This document shows positions 9,440 to 18,302 of a DNA stretch of 64,000 nucleotides, piece after piece. Each line of letters begins with the position of its first letter. Within the stretch, counting starts at the first letter, position 1. The translations under genes and the position numbers were made by a program. Under the pieces are notes generated by a model that was not told the origin of the DNA, searched no databases, and was given only the letters and a program-made list of their open reading frames with translations. The DNA is from Massilia brevitalea (GTDB lineage: Bacteria > Pseudomonadota > Gammaproteobacteria > Burkholderiales > Burkholderiaceae_D): assembly GCF_030711405.1 (NCBI RefSeq), contig NZ_JAULSI010000010.1, positions 99,252 to 163,251 of the forward strand, given 5' to 3'.

Positions 9440-9507
9440 GGATCAACGGCGATCCCTTCACATTCAGCCAGCCCAGCGAGGGGCCGGCACCCGGACAACG
9501 GCGTCCG
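9440..9507 (+). promoter_or_regulatory. ANTAR-target tandem hairpins (NasT antiterminator leader)
   Basis: Hairpin P1 is GGATC-AACGGC-GATCC (9440-9455) and P2 is CGGAC-AACGGC-GTCCG (9492-9507). Both have a 5-bp stem and the identical hexaloop AACGGC, with A at loop position 1 and G at position 4, the signature of ANTAR-binding RNA. The 3' arm of P2 (9503-9507) lies inside the 5' arm of the terminator (9500-9508), so the two structures exclude each other. NasT binding should therefore allow readthrough. The structure is seen in the sequence; the mechanism follows from the ANTAR family. Confidence 0.92.
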
Positions 9508-9548
9508 CTTTCCAGGCCACGGCCTCGGGATGCGGACGCCTTTTTTTT
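9500..9548 (+). terminator. Regulated leader terminator upstream of the nitrate operon
   Basis: Outer stem GGCGTCCGC (9500-9508) / GCGGACGCC (9532-9540), inner stem AGGCC/GGCCT (9514-9525), then eight T (9541-9548). It lies 30 bases before the transporter start codon and overlaps antiterminator hairpin P2, so it is an attenuator rather than the nasS gene end. Confidence 0.92.
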
Positions 9549-9577
9549 GCCTGTCAGTCTAAAAACGAGGGACGATC

Positions 9578-10888
9578 ATGGCCAGCAAAGCAAGCAGCAT
9601 CCGACTCTTTTCCTTCAACACCCCGCAAATGCGGGCCTTCCACCTGACTTGGGTGGCCTTCTTCGTCTGCTTCTTCGCCTGGTTCGCCTGCGCGCCGCTG
9701 ATGCCGGTCATCAAGGGCGAATTCGGCCTGTCGATGGCGCAAATCGCCAACATCAACATCGCGGCCGTCGCCATCACGATCCTGGTGCGGCTGGTGGTCG
9801 GCCCGCTGTGCGACCGCTACGGTCCACGTAAAACCTACACCGGCCTGCTGCTGCTGGGCGCGATCCCCGTGATCGGCGTGGCGCTGGCGCAGAGCTACGA
9901 AAGCTTTCTCCTGTTCCGCCTCGGGATCGGCGCGGTGGGCGCCAGCTTCGTCATCACCCAGTACCACACCTCGGTGATGTTCGCGCCAAAAGTGGTCGGC
10001 ACGGCGAATGCCACCGCAGCCGGCTGGGGCAATGCCGGCGGCGGCGCGGCGCAGGCGCTGATGCCGCTGCTGCTGGGCGCTATCGTCATGGCCGGCGTCA
10101 GCGAAACCCTGGGCTGGCGCGTGGCGTTGGTGGTGCCGGGCGTGGCGATGCTGGTCATGGCCTTCGTCTACTGGCGCTACACGCAGGATTGCCCGGCCGG
10201 GAACTTCAGCGAATTGCGGGCAGCCGGCGTGGCCTTCGAGTCCGGCGGCAAGGGCGGCTGGGCGAGCTTCCGCGCCGCCTGTCGCAACCACCGCGCCTGG
10301 TTGCTGTTCGTCACCTACGGCGCCTGCTTCGGCATCGAGATCTTCATCCACAACATCGCCGCTGTGTACTACGTCGAGCGTTTCGGCCTGTCGCTCGGCG
10401 CGGCCGGGCTGGCAGCGGGCAGCTTCGGCTTGCTGGCGCTGTTCGCCCGTGCCCTGGGTGGCTGGCTGTCGGACCGCCTTGCCGCGCGCGGAGACCTGAA
10501 CAGCCGCGTGACCGTGCTGTTCCTGCTGATGATCGGCGAGGGCCTGGGCCTGCTGTGGTTTGCAAACGCCGACGGCGTCGCCTTTGCCCTGGTTGCCATG
10601 CTGTGCTTCGGCCTGTTCACCCACATGGCCTGCGGCGCCACCTACGCGCTGGTGCCTTTCGTGGCGCCACAGGCGCTGGGCGGCGTGGCCGGCATCGTCG
10701 GGGCCGGCGGCAACGTGGGCGCGGTGCTGGCGGGCTTCCTGATGAAAGGGACGGGCGACCTGCGCCAGACCCTGGTCATCCTGGGCGTACTGGTGGCGGC
10801 GTCGAGCCTGTGTGCGCTGGGCGCCCGGTTTGGGAATGCAGCCGTGGCAGCACCGGCGGCCAGCGCCGCTTTGAGGAGAGCAACATGA
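9578..10888 (+). CDS. narK: MFS nitrate/nitrite transporter (NarK/NasA family)
   Basis: A 436-residue, 12-helix major facilitator. Signatures include the DRYGPRKTY loop after helix 2, the family-typical start (FHLTWVAFFVCFFAWFACAP) and Gly-rich nitrate-signature helices (about residues 140-165 and 355-375). It should import nitrate for assimilation. The ATG at 9578 has GAGGGACG upstream. First gene of the attenuated operon; its stop overlaps the nirB start (ATGA), so expression is coupled. Confidence 0.93.
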   Translation: MASKASSIRLFSFNTPQMRAFHLTWVAFFVCFFAWFACAPLMPVIKGEFGLSMAQIANINIAAVAITILVRLVVGPLCDRYGPRKTYTGLLLLGAIPVIGVALAQSYESFLLFRLGIGAVGASFVITQYHTSVMFAPKVVGTANATAAGWGNAGGGAAQALMPLLLGAIVMAGVSETLGWRVALVVPGVAMLVMAFVYWRYTQDCPAGNFSELRAAGVAFESGGKGGWASFRAACRNHRAWLLFVTYGACFGIEIFIHNIAAVYYVERFGLSLGAAGLAAGSFGLLALFARALGGWLSDRLAARGDLNSRVTVLFLLMIGEGLGLLWFANADGVAFALVAMLCFGLFTHMACGATYALVPFVAPQALGGVAGIVGAGGNVGAVLAGFLMKGTGDLRQTLVILGVLVAASSLCALGARFGNAAVAAPAASAALRRAT

Positions 10889-13410
10889 AGATCATCGTCA
10901 TCGGCCACGGCATGGTGGGCCACAAGTTCGTCGAATCCCTGGCCGCCGCAGCGCCGCACTTGCACATCACGGTGCTGGGCGAGGAACCACGCCCTGCCTA
11001 CGACCGCGTGCACCTGTCCGAATTCTTCGCCGGGAAAACGGCGGACGACCTGTCGCTGGTCGCACCTGGCTTCTTCGATCGCCCCAACCTGGAACTGAAG
11101 CTGAGCGCCAAGGTGACCGGCATCGACAGCGCCGCGCACACCGTGACGCTGGCAAGCGGGGAACGGCTGGCCTACGACACGCTGGTGCTGGCCACCGGTT
11201 CCTCGCCTTTCGTGCCGCCGGTGCCGGGGCGCGACCGTTACGACTGCTTCGTCTACCGCACCATCGAAGACCTGGAGGCGATGCGCGAGTGCGGCGCACG
11301 CTCGCGCAGCGGCGTGGTGGTGGGCGGCGGCTTGCTGGGACTGGAATGCGCCAAGGCGCTGCGCGACCTCGGCCTGGAGGCGCACGTGGTCGAATTCGCA
11401 CCACGTTTGATGGCGGTGCAGGTCGACGATCCCGGTGCGCGCGTGCTGCGCGGGCGCATCGAAGAACTCGGCGTGCGCGTCCACACGGGCAAGAACACCC
11501 TGGCCATCGTCGACGGTGCCGAGGCCACGCACCGCATGGAGTTCGCCGACGGCAGCGCGCTCGAAACCGACATGATCGTGTTCTCGGCCGGCATCCGCCC
11601 GCGCGACGAACTGGCGCGCGCCGCCGGCCTGGCGTTGGGGCCACGCGGCGGCGTCGCCATCGACGCCAACTGCCTCAGTTCCGACCCGGATATCTACGCT
11701 GTCGGCGAATGCGCTGCCTGGAATGGCCAGCTGTTCGGCCTGGTGGCGCCGGGCTACGACATGGCGCGCTCCGCGGCGCGTCACGTGCTGGGTGCGCCGG
11801 GCGGCTTTGCCGGCGCTGACCTGAGCACCAAGCTGAAGCTGATGGGCGTGGACGTGGCCAGCATCGGCGACGCCCATGGCACAACCAGTGGCAGCCGCAG
11901 CTACCAGTTCCTCGACGAGCGCAAGCAAACGTATAAAAAGATCGTCGTCTCCGATTGCGGCAAGCGCCTGCTGGGCGCGGTGCTGGTCGGCGACGCTGCG
12001 CAATACGGCACGCTGCTGCAGATGGCGCTGAACGGCATGCCGCTGCCGGCGGCGCCCGAGTTCCTGATCTTGCCCCAGGCCGAGGGTGCGCCGGTACGCG
12101 GCCTGGGTGTCGATGCCTTGCCGGCCAGCGCCCAGGTCTGCTCCTGCAACGACGTCTCGAAAGGCACGCTGTGCGAGGCGGTGGCGAACGGCGCCACCAG
12201 CATCGGTGCCCTGAAGAAGTGTACCGGCGCCGGCACCGCCTGCGGCGGCTGCGTGCCGCTGGTGACGCAGGTGTTGAATGCCGAGCTGGCGAAGGGGGGC
12301 GTGGCGGTGAGCCGGGCGTTGTGCGAACACTTCGCGTACTCGCGCCAGGAATTGCACCACCTGGTGCGGGTCGGGCGCATCCGCAGCTTCGGCGAACTGC
12401 TGGAGCGCCACGGCTCCGGCCTGGGCTGCGAGGTCTGCAAACCGGTGGCGGCCAACATCCTGGCCTCGACCTGGAACGATTTCGTGCTGAAGCCGGAACA
12501 CGCCAGCCTGCAGGACTCGAACGATTACTTCCTCGGGAATATCCAGAAAGACGGGACGTACTCCGTGGTGCCGCGCATGCCGGGCGGTGAGGTCACGGCC
12601 GACGGCCTGATCGCGGTCGGCCAGATCGCCAAGAAATACGGCCTGTACACCAAGATCACCGGCGGCCAGCGTGTGGACTTGTTCGGCGCCCGCGTCGAGC
12701 AGCTGCCGCCGATCTGGGAAGAATTGATTGCGGCCGGCTTCGAATCCGGCCACGCCTACGGCAAGTCGCTGCGCACGGTGAAGTCCTGCGTCGGCTCGAC
12801 CTGGTGCCGCTTCGGCGTGGGCGACAGCGCTGGCTTCGCCATCGCGCTGGAGCATCGCTACAAGGGCTTGCGTACGCCGCACAAGGTGAAGTTCGGCGTG
12901 TCCGGCTGTACCCGCGAATGCGCCGAGGCGCAAGGCAAGGACGTCGGCCTGATCGCCACCGAAAAGGGCTGGAATTTGTACGTGTGCGGAAACGGCGGCA
13001 TGAAGCCGCGCCACGCCGAGCTGCTCGCCAGCGGCCTGGATGAAGCGGCGGTGGTGCGGCTGGTCGACCGCTTCCTGATGTTTTACGTGCGCACCGCCGA
13101 CCGCCTGCAGCGCACCAGCACCTGGCGCGAGAACCTGGAAGGCGGGCTCGAATACCTGAAGGGGGTCGTGGTGCAGGACAGCCTGGGCATCGGCGCGGAG
13201 CTGGAGGCCAAGATGCAGCACGTGGTCGACACCTATGCCTGCGAATGGAAGAACGCGGTCGAGGACCCGGAGGTGCGCAAGCGCTTCCGCACCTTTGTGA
13301 ACAGCGACGCGCCGGATGCGAACGTCGTGTTCATGCCGGAACGCGGCCAGATCCGCCCGGCCACCGTCGAAGAACGCCGGCGCACGATTCCCATCGTGGC
13401 GTCGGCCTGA
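10885..13410 (+). CDS. nirB: Assimilatory nitrite reductase large subunit NirB
   Basis: An 841-residue NAD(P)H-nitrite reductase large subunit, the usual family length. It opens with an FAD-binding Rossmann motif (VIGHGMVGHKF), then a second dinucleotide-binding motif (VVVGGGLLGLECA, about residue 145). BFD-like [2Fe-2S] segments follow (VCSCNDVSKG and ACGGCVP, about residues 415-455). The C-terminal half has the sulfite/nitrite reductase ferredoxin-like domain and the siroheme/[4Fe-4S] cysteines (CVGSTWC and GCTRECAEA). It reduces nitrite to ammonium in the cytoplasm. I chose the ATG at 10885, with GAGGAG upstream and a 4-nt overlap with the transporter gene. Confidence 0.97.
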   Translation: MKIIVIGHGMVGHKFVESLAAAAPHLHITVLGEEPRPAYDRVHLSEFFAGKTADDLSLVAPGFFDRPNLELKLSAKVTGIDSAAHTVTLASGERLAYDTLVLATGSSPFVPPVPGRDRYDCFVYRTIEDLEAMRECGARSRSGVVVGGGLLGLECAKALRDLGLEAHVVEFAPRLMAVQVDDPGARVLRGRIEELGVRVHTGKNTLAIVDGAEATHRMEFADGSALETDMIVFSAGIRPRDELARAAGLALGPRGGVAIDANCLSSDPDIYAVGECAAWNGQLFGLVAPGYDMARSAARHVLGAPGGFAGADLSTKLKLMGVDVASIGDAHGTTSGSRSYQFLDERKQTYKKIVVSDCGKRLLGAVLVGDAAQYGTLLQMALNGMPLPAAPEFLILPQAEGAPVRGLGVDALPASAQVCSCNDVSKGTLCEAVANGATSIGALKKCTGAGTACGGCVPLVTQVLNAELAKGGVAVSRALCEHFAYSRQELHHLVRVGRIRSFGELLERHGSGLGCEVCKPVAANILASTWNDFVLKPEHASLQDSNDYFLGNIQKDGTYSVVPRMPGGEVTADGLIAVGQIAKKYGLYTKITGGQRVDLFGARVEQLPPIWEELIAAGFESGHAYGKSLRTVKSCVGSTWCRFGVGDSAGFAIALEHRYKGLRTPHKVKFGVSGCTRECAEAQGKDVGLIATEKGWNLYVCGNGGMKPRHAELLASGLDEAAVVRLVDRFLMFYVRTADRLQRTSTWRENLEGGLEYLKGVVVQDSLGIGAELEAKMQHVVDTYACEWKNAVEDPEVRKRFRTFVNSDAPDANVVFMPERGQIRPATVEERRRTIPIVASA

Positions 13411-13420
13411 GGAGAAAGCC

Positions 13421-13762
13421 ATGCATCGGGATATCCAATTGCAGGAGTGGAGCGCGGTATGCGCGCTCGACGACATCGTGCCGGACACCGGCGTGTGCGC
13501 GCTGTTCAAGGGGCGCCAGGTCGCCGTGTTCCGGGTGGGAGCGGAGCGCCTGTTCGCCATCGATAACTACGACCCGCATTCGCAGGCGGCCGTGCTGTCG
13601 CGCGGGCTGGTGGGCAGCATCGGCGAGCGGGTCGTGGTCGCTTCCCCGATCTACAAGCAGCATTTCGATCTGGCCAGCGGCGAGTGCCTGGAGTCCGCGG
13701 CGCACTCGGTGGCCAGTTATCCAGTACGCCTGGAGAACGGCACGGTATGGGTGGCCCTGTGA
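13421..13762 (+). CDS. nirD: Nitrite reductase small subunit NirD
   Basis: A 113-residue Rieske-fold protein of the NirD type (QLEWSAV-like start, then IGERVVVASPIYKQHFDL). It lacks the Cys-His cluster ligands, as usual for NirD. It pairs with NirB. It starts 10 nt after nirB with GAGGAGA upstream and overlaps the following flavoprotein gene. Confidence 0.94.
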   Translation: MHRDIQLQEWSAVCALDDIVPDTGVCALFKGRQVAVFRVGAERLFAIDNYDPHSQAAVLSRGLVGSIGERVVVASPIYKQHFDLASGECLESAAHSVASYPVRLENGTVWVAL

Positions 13763-14988
13763 GTACCGGCTCGCCATGCGCGCGCCTGGTCGTGGTCGGC
13801 AACGGCATGGCCGGCATGCGCACGGTCGAGGAAGTGCTGAAGCTGGCGCCGGACCTGTACGACATCACCGTCTTCGGCGCTGAGCCGCACGGGAACTACA
13901 ACCGCGTGCTGCTGTCTCCGCTGCTGGCCGGCGACAAGGCGCTCGACGAGATCATGCTTCATCCGCGCGCCTGGTACGACCAGCACGGCGTCACCCTGCA
14001 TGCGGGCGACCCGGTGCTGCGCATCGACCGCAAGCGCCGCGTGGTGGTGTCCGCGTCGGGATTGGAGGCGCCGTATGACCGGCTGCTGCTGGCCACCGGC
14101 TCGACACCCTTCATGCTTCCCGTTCCCGGCGCGGAGCTTGAGGGTGTGGTCGGTTTTCGCGACCTGCACGACGTCGACACCATGCTGGCCGCGGCGCGCC
14201 AGGGCGGCCGTGCGGTGGTGATCGGCGGCGGCCTGCTCGGGCTGGAAGCGGGCCATGCGCTGCAACGGCGCGGGATGGACGTCACGGTCGTGCATGTGGC
14301 GTCGAGCCTGATGAACCAGCAGCTCGATGGCGAAGCGGGCCGGCTGCTGAAGGAGTCGCTGGAGCGCGCCGGCCTGCGCATCCTGCTCGACGCCCAGACC
14401 ACGGCGATACTTGGCGAGGGCATGGCGGCAGCGGTGCAGTTTGCCGACGGTGCAGAACTGGCGGCCGACCTGGTGGTGATGGCTGCCGGTGTGCGTCCGA
14501 ACGTGGCGCTGGCGCGCGCCGCCGGGCTGCATTGCGAACGCGCCATCGTGGTCGACGACACCCTGCAAACCTACGACCCGCGCATCTATGCCGTCGGCGA
14601 ATGCGTGCAGCACCGGCGCGCCACCTTCGGCCTGGTGGCGCCGGTGTGGGAGCAGGCGCGCGTCTGCGCCGCCCACCTGGCCGGCGCCGGCCACCGCCGC
14701 TACGTGCAGGCCGCCACCGCCACCAAACTCAAGGTTACGGGCATCGATTTGTACTCGGCCGGTGACATCGCCGGGCGCGCAGGCAGCGAGGAGCTGGTGC
14801 TGCGCGACCGCCGCGCCGGCGTCTACAAGCGCCTGGTGCTCGATGGCGCGCGCCTGTCCGGCGCAGTGCTGGTGGGCGACGTGGCCGACGGCCCCTGGTA
14901 CTTCGACCTGATCCAGCGCGGCGCCGACGTCTCGGCCTTCCGCGAGCAACTGCTGTTCGGCCGCGCCCTGTGCGTGCAGGCCGCCTGA
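13747..14988 (+). CDS. NirB-like FAD/NAD(P)H oxidoreductase, probable nitrate reductase electron-transfer subunit
   Basis: A protein of 413 residues from the ATG at 13747; a GTG at 13759 overlapping the nirD stop (GTGA) is an alternative start. It has two dinucleotide-binding motifs (VVVGNGMAGMRTVEE near the N-terminus and VVIGGGLLGLEAG at about residue 158) and an ATGSTPF flavin motif, resembling the N-terminal half of NirB. It lacks the iron-sulfur and siroheme parts. Its position between nirD and the nitrate reductase suggests it passes electrons from NAD(P)H to that enzyme, like Klebsiella NasB or Bacillus NasB; this is inferred from context. Confidence 0.85.
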   Translation: MGGPVSTGSPCARLVVVGNGMAGMRTVEEVLKLAPDLYDITVFGAEPHGNYNRVLLSPLLAGDKALDEIMLHPRAWYDQHGVTLHAGDPVLRIDRKRRVVVSASGLEAPYDRLLLATGSTPFMLPVPGAELEGVVGFRDLHDVDTMLAAARQGGRAVVIGGGLLGLEAGHALQRRGMDVTVVHVASSLMNQQLDGEAGRLLKESLERAGLRILLDAQTTAILGEGMAAAVQFADGAELAADLVVMAAGVRPNVALARAAGLHCERAIVVDDTLQTYDPRIYAVGECVQHRRATFGLVAPVWEQARVCAAHLAGAGHRRYVQAATATKLKVTGIDLYSAGDIAGRAGSEELVLRDRRAGVYKRLVLDGARLSGAVLVGDVADGPWYFDLIQRGADVSAFREQLLFGRALCVQAA

Positions 14989-14998
14989 AAGGATACAT

Positions 14999-17662
14999 AT
15001 GGACATGAGCCTGCCCGTATCGACGGTGCGTACCACCTGCCCGTATTGCGGCGTCGGCTGCGGTGTGACGGCAAGCGTCAAGCCGGGCACGATTCCGATC
15101 ATCGCCGGCGACAAGGAGCACGCCGCCAACCGCGGTCGCCTGTGCGTGAAGGGCGCGGCGCTGGGCGAGACCCTGGATCTGGAGGGACGGTTGCTGCATC
15201 CCCAGGTGAGGGAAAACGGACAGCTGCGCCGCGCGAGCTGGGACGAGGCGCTCGGCCACGTGGCCAGCGGCCTGGCCAGCATCATCGCCGAACACGGGCC
15301 GGATGCGGTGGCCTTCTACGTGTCGGGCCAGCTGCTGACCGAAGATTACTACGTCGCCAACAAGCTCATGAAAGGCTACATCGGCAGCGCCAACATCGAC
15401 ACCAATTCGCGCCTGTGCATGTCCTCGTCGGTGGCCGGCCACAAGCGCGCCTTCGGCGAAGACATCGTGCCCGGCTGTTACGAGGACTTCGAGCTGGCCG
15501 ACATGATCGTGCTGGCCGGCTCGAACGCAGCCTGGTGCCACCCGACGCTGTTCGGGCGCATCCTGCGCGCGAAGGAAGCCAGGCCGTCGCTGCAGATCGT
15601 CGTCATCGACCCGCGCCGCACGGCTACCTGCGAGCTGGCCGACCTGCACCTGCCGATCAAGCCCGGCACCGACGTGTGGCTGTTCAACGGGCTGCTGGCC
15701 TACCTGGCGCGCGCGGGCAGGGCCGAGACGGACTTCATCGGCGCGCATACCGAAGGACTGGAGGCCGCACTGGCAGCGGCGCAGATCGGCATCGACGAGG
15801 TGGCCCGCGCCTGCCGCCTCGATCCGCGCGCCGTACGCGCTTTTTACGAAAGCTTTGCCGCCACGCGCAAGGTCGTCACCGCGTATTCGCAGGGCGTGAA
15901 CCAGTCGTCGAGCGGCACCGACAAGGTCAACAGCATCATCAACTGCCACCTGCTCACCGGGCGCATCGGCCAGCCCGGCATGGGGCCGTTCTCGCTCACC
16001 GGCCAGCCGAATGCGATGGGTGGGCGCGAAGTGGGCGGCCTGGCCAACATGCTGGCGGCGCACATGGAGCTCGACAACGCGCAGCACCGCGAGGCCGTGC
16101 GCAGTTTCTGGGATGCGCCGCGTATCGCCTCGCAACCCGGCCTGAAGGCGGTCGATTTGTTCCGCGCGGTGGAAGAGGGCAGCGTGAAGGCGGTCTGGAT
16201 CATGGGTACCAATCCGCTGGTCAGCCTGCCCGACGCCGACCGCGTGCGCCGCGCGCTCGCCAGGTGCGAGCTTGTGATCGCCAGCGACATCGTGCGCGAT
16301 ACCGACACGAATGCCTGCGCCGACGTGCTGCTGCCGGCCTTGGGCTGGGGCGAAAAGGATGGCACGGTCACCAATTCCGAACGCTGCATCTCGCGCCAGC
16401 GCGCCTTCTTGCCGGCGCCGGGTGAGGCGCGCGCCGACTGGCAGTCGCTGTGCGCGGTGGCGCAGCGCATGGGCTATGGCGGCTTCGATTACACGTCGAC
16501 GCACCAGATTTTCGACGAGCACGCACGGCTCTCAGGCTGGCGCAACGAGGGAGACAATGCGCGCCTGTTCGATTTGTCCGGCCTTGCGGGTCTGGACCGC
16601 GCAGCCTACGACGGGCTGGAACCGCTGCAATGGCCGGTCACGCTGCAGGCGCCGGGCGGCAGCACGCGCCTGTTCGGTGACGGCGTTTTTTCGCATGCGA
16701 GCGGCAGGGCGCGCTTCATTGCGACCCCGCCGCGCGGGCCAGGGAATTTACCTGATGAAGACTACCCGCTGGCCCTGAACACCGGCCGCGTACGAGACCA
16801 GTGGCACACGATGACGCGCACCGGCAAGTCGCCTCGTCTGGGCAGTCATGTGCCGGAACCCTTCATCGACCTGCATCCGCATGACGCCCTGCTGTGCGGC
16901 GTGCGCGAGGGAGAGCTGGCGCGCGTGAGCAGCCGCTGGGGCGCCATGGTCGGGCGTGTGACGCACGGCGGCGGCATCGCGCGTGGCGGCGTTTTCGTGC
17001 CGATCCACTGGAGCGGGCCGACGGCATCGGACGCGCGCGTCGGGGCGCTGGTCAACCCAGTGGTCGATCCGGTGTCGGGCGAGCCGGAGTTCAAGCACAC
17101 GCCGGTGAAGGTAGAGCCGTTCGTGGTGGAGTGGCAGGCGTTTGTGCTGAGCCGCAGCATGCCGAGGCTCGATGCGCTCACCTGGTGGACGCGCGTGCAG
17201 GGCGAGGCTTACCTGCGTTTCGAGGCGGCCGGGCGCGGGGCGGTGGATGGGGAGTGGGCGCGTGCGCTGCTCGGTGTGGACGCTGGCGCGGACTGGATCG
17301 AGTACGAGGACCGTGGGGCGGGCGTGTATCGGGCGGCTTACCTGGTCGATGGCCGCCTGCAGGCATGTGTGATGGTGGCAAGAGCGGGGGCGCTGCCGCC
17401 GCGTGAATGGCTGGGCGGCCTGTTTGGGCAGGAGATATTGGGTGCGGGCGAACGCGCGGTGCTGCTCGCGGGGCGGCCCGCGCAGGCGGGTGCGGATGCG
17501 GGGCCGACGGTGTGTGCCTGTTTTGGCGTGGGGCGGAATACGATTTGCACGGCGATCCGTGAACGGAAACTACGCAGCACATCGGAGGTGACGGCTTGCC
17601 TGAAGGCGGGCGGGAATTGTGGCTCCTGTCTACCGGAGATCGGCAGGCTGCTTGCTACGTAG
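14999..17662 (+). CDS. nasA: Assimilatory nitrate reductase catalytic subunit
   Basis: An 887-residue molybdopterin oxidoreductase (symbol in the Klebsiella sense). The N-terminus has the [4Fe-4S] motif CPYCGVGCG and the later Cys of RGRLCVKG. The Mo-bis-MGD domains follow (QLLTEDYYVANKLMKGY; SRLCMSS near residue 140, whose Cys is the likely Mo ligand). The last 50 residues form a BFD-like [2Fe-2S] domain (CACFGVGRNTI, then GGNCGSCLPEI), present in nitrate reductases that take electrons directly from a flavoprotein partner. It reduces nitrate to nitrite in the cytosol. The start has AAAGGA upstream. Its TAG stop lies inside a palindromic repeat. Confidence 0.95.
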   Translation: MDMSLPVSTVRTTCPYCGVGCGVTASVKPGTIPIIAGDKEHAANRGRLCVKGAALGETLDLEGRLLHPQVRENGQLRRASWDEALGHVASGLASIIAEHGPDAVAFYVSGQLLTEDYYVANKLMKGYIGSANIDTNSRLCMSSSVAGHKRAFGEDIVPGCYEDFELADMIVLAGSNAAWCHPTLFGRILRAKEARPSLQIVVIDPRRTATCELADLHLPIKPGTDVWLFNGLLAYLARAGRAETDFIGAHTEGLEAALAAAQIGIDEVARACRLDPRAVRAFYESFAATRKVVTAYSQGVNQSSSGTDKVNSIINCHLLTGRIGQPGMGPFSLTGQPNAMGGREVGGLANMLAAHMELDNAQHREAVRSFWDAPRIASQPGLKAVDLFRAVEEGSVKAVWIMGTNPLVSLPDADRVRRALARCELVIASDIVRDTDTNACADVLLPALGWGEKDGTVTNSERCISRQRAFLPAPGEARADWQSLCAVAQRMGYGGFDYTSTHQIFDEHARLSGWRNEGDNARLFDLSGLAGLDRAAYDGLEPLQWPVTLQAPGGSTRLFGDGVFSHASGRARFIATPPRGPGNLPDEDYPLALNTGRVRDQWHTMTRTGKSPRLGSHVPEPFIDLHPHDALLCGVREGELARVSSRWGAMVGRVTHGGGIARGGVFVPIHWSGPTASDARVGALVNPVVDPVSGEPEFKHTPVKVEPFVVEWQAFVLSRSMPRLDALTWWTRVQGEAYLRFEAAGRGAVDGEWARALLGVDAGADWIEYEDRGAGVYRAAYLVDGRLQACVMVARAGALPPREWLGGLFGQEILGAGERAVLLAGRPAQAGADAGPTVCACFGVGRNTICTAIRERKLRSTSEVTACLKAGGNCGSCLPEIGRLLAT

Positions 17663-17854
17663 GGTGGGCACTCCGTGCCCACGCGGTTACGTGTTTGTCC
17701 GGAGTTCGTGGCCGTGATGACTCGCTCCGCGGCGTGTCCATGGTCTGAACGCTAACGAGACGCTTTTAAGCCGCCAACACAATGCTACACGCGCGTCAAA
17801 ATATGCGGTAACGGTGATCATCGTTCCGCGTGGGCACGGGGTGCCCACCCTACG
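17659..17854. repeat. Paired palindromic intergenic repeat, locus 3
   Basis: Left copy 17659-17687, inverted right copy 17826-17854. The core is ACTCCGT on the left and ACGGGGT on the right, one mismatch from perfect covariation. The nitrate reductase stop codon (17660-17662) is part of the left copy. No gene is visible in 17663-17901. Confidence 0.8.
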
Positions 17855-17901
17855 ACCAGCGACGCCAAAAACGTCGCTGCGGTTGCAGTTGAAACGCCAT
17901 G

Positions 17902-17926
17902 AAAAAAGCGCAGCCTCGGCTGCGCT
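17902..17926 (-). terminator. Rho-independent terminator of the 77-residue gene
   Basis: Perfect 9-bp stem AGCGCAGCC/GGCTGCGCT. On the minus strand it is followed by six T. It lies 30 bases beyond the stop at 17956. Confidence 0.85.
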
Positions 17927-17955
17927 CCATTCGTTCTTCCTTTGACTACCGCTGC

Positions 17956-18189
17956 TTAGCGGTTCGCGAAGTAACGCAGTTCCGCCGCCAGGTTTGGCGA
18001 GTGCGCTTCCGACTCGGCTGCCAATGCCAGCATCTCGCGGCGGCCAGCCTGCTCGTCGCTGTTATGCGCGAACCAGCCGCCGTGTGCGGTGAACAGCTGT
18101 TCGCAGAAGCTGCGCGCCGTCACGAACAGGGCGCCGATGTCATGGCGCAGGCTTGGCTCTTGGGTATGGGTAATCGTTGCTGCATTCAT
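17956..18189 (-). CDS. Small cytoplasmic protein of unknown function
   Basis: A 77-residue soluble protein from the ATG at 18189 (GGAG 6 nt upstream). It has a Thr/His-rich N-terminus, a helical segment GALFVTARSFCEQLF and an acidic-basic C-terminal helix (LALAAESEAHSPNLAAELR). No known domain is recognised. It has a strong terminator and shares its whole promoter-operator region with the 35-residue gene at 6905-7012, so it is very likely a real, separately regulated gene. Confidence 0.65.
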   Translation of the reverse strand: MNAATITHTQEPSLRHDIGALFVTARSFCEQLFTAHGGWFAHNSDEQAGRREMLALAAESEAHSPNLAAELRYFANR

Positions 18190-18200
18190 GGTCGGCTCCG

Positions 18201-18253
18201 GTAAATACTGTGATGTTGCAGTGCAGTATAAATGCCTCAGATCCATAAATAAA
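18201..18253 (-). promoter_or_regulatory. Promoter-operator module B (shared with 7051-7102)
   Basis: On the minus strand: TTTATT (18248-18253), a 17-bp spacer, TATACT (18225-18230), then GCACTGCAACATC and CAGTATTTACC. It matches module A over about 80 bp, including ATAAATAAACTTT upstream of the -35, while the spacer has diverged. GCACTGCAACA resembles the TGC/GCA sites bound by PhaR-type regulators. Confidence 0.65.
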
Positions 18254-18302
18254 CTTTCGGTTCGTGATACCAGCGATACGAATCCCGAATAATGTTGCGG
18301 CG

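Noticed and set aside
9500..9548. Ordinary terminator of nasS
   Set aside because: It lies after a sigma-54 promoter and overlaps an ANTAR hairpin, so it belongs to the leader of the downstream operon.
10642..13560. A 972-residue minus-strand frame across nirB
   Set aside because: nirB has all family motifs in the plus strand; the minus frame has skewed composition and no recognisable domain.
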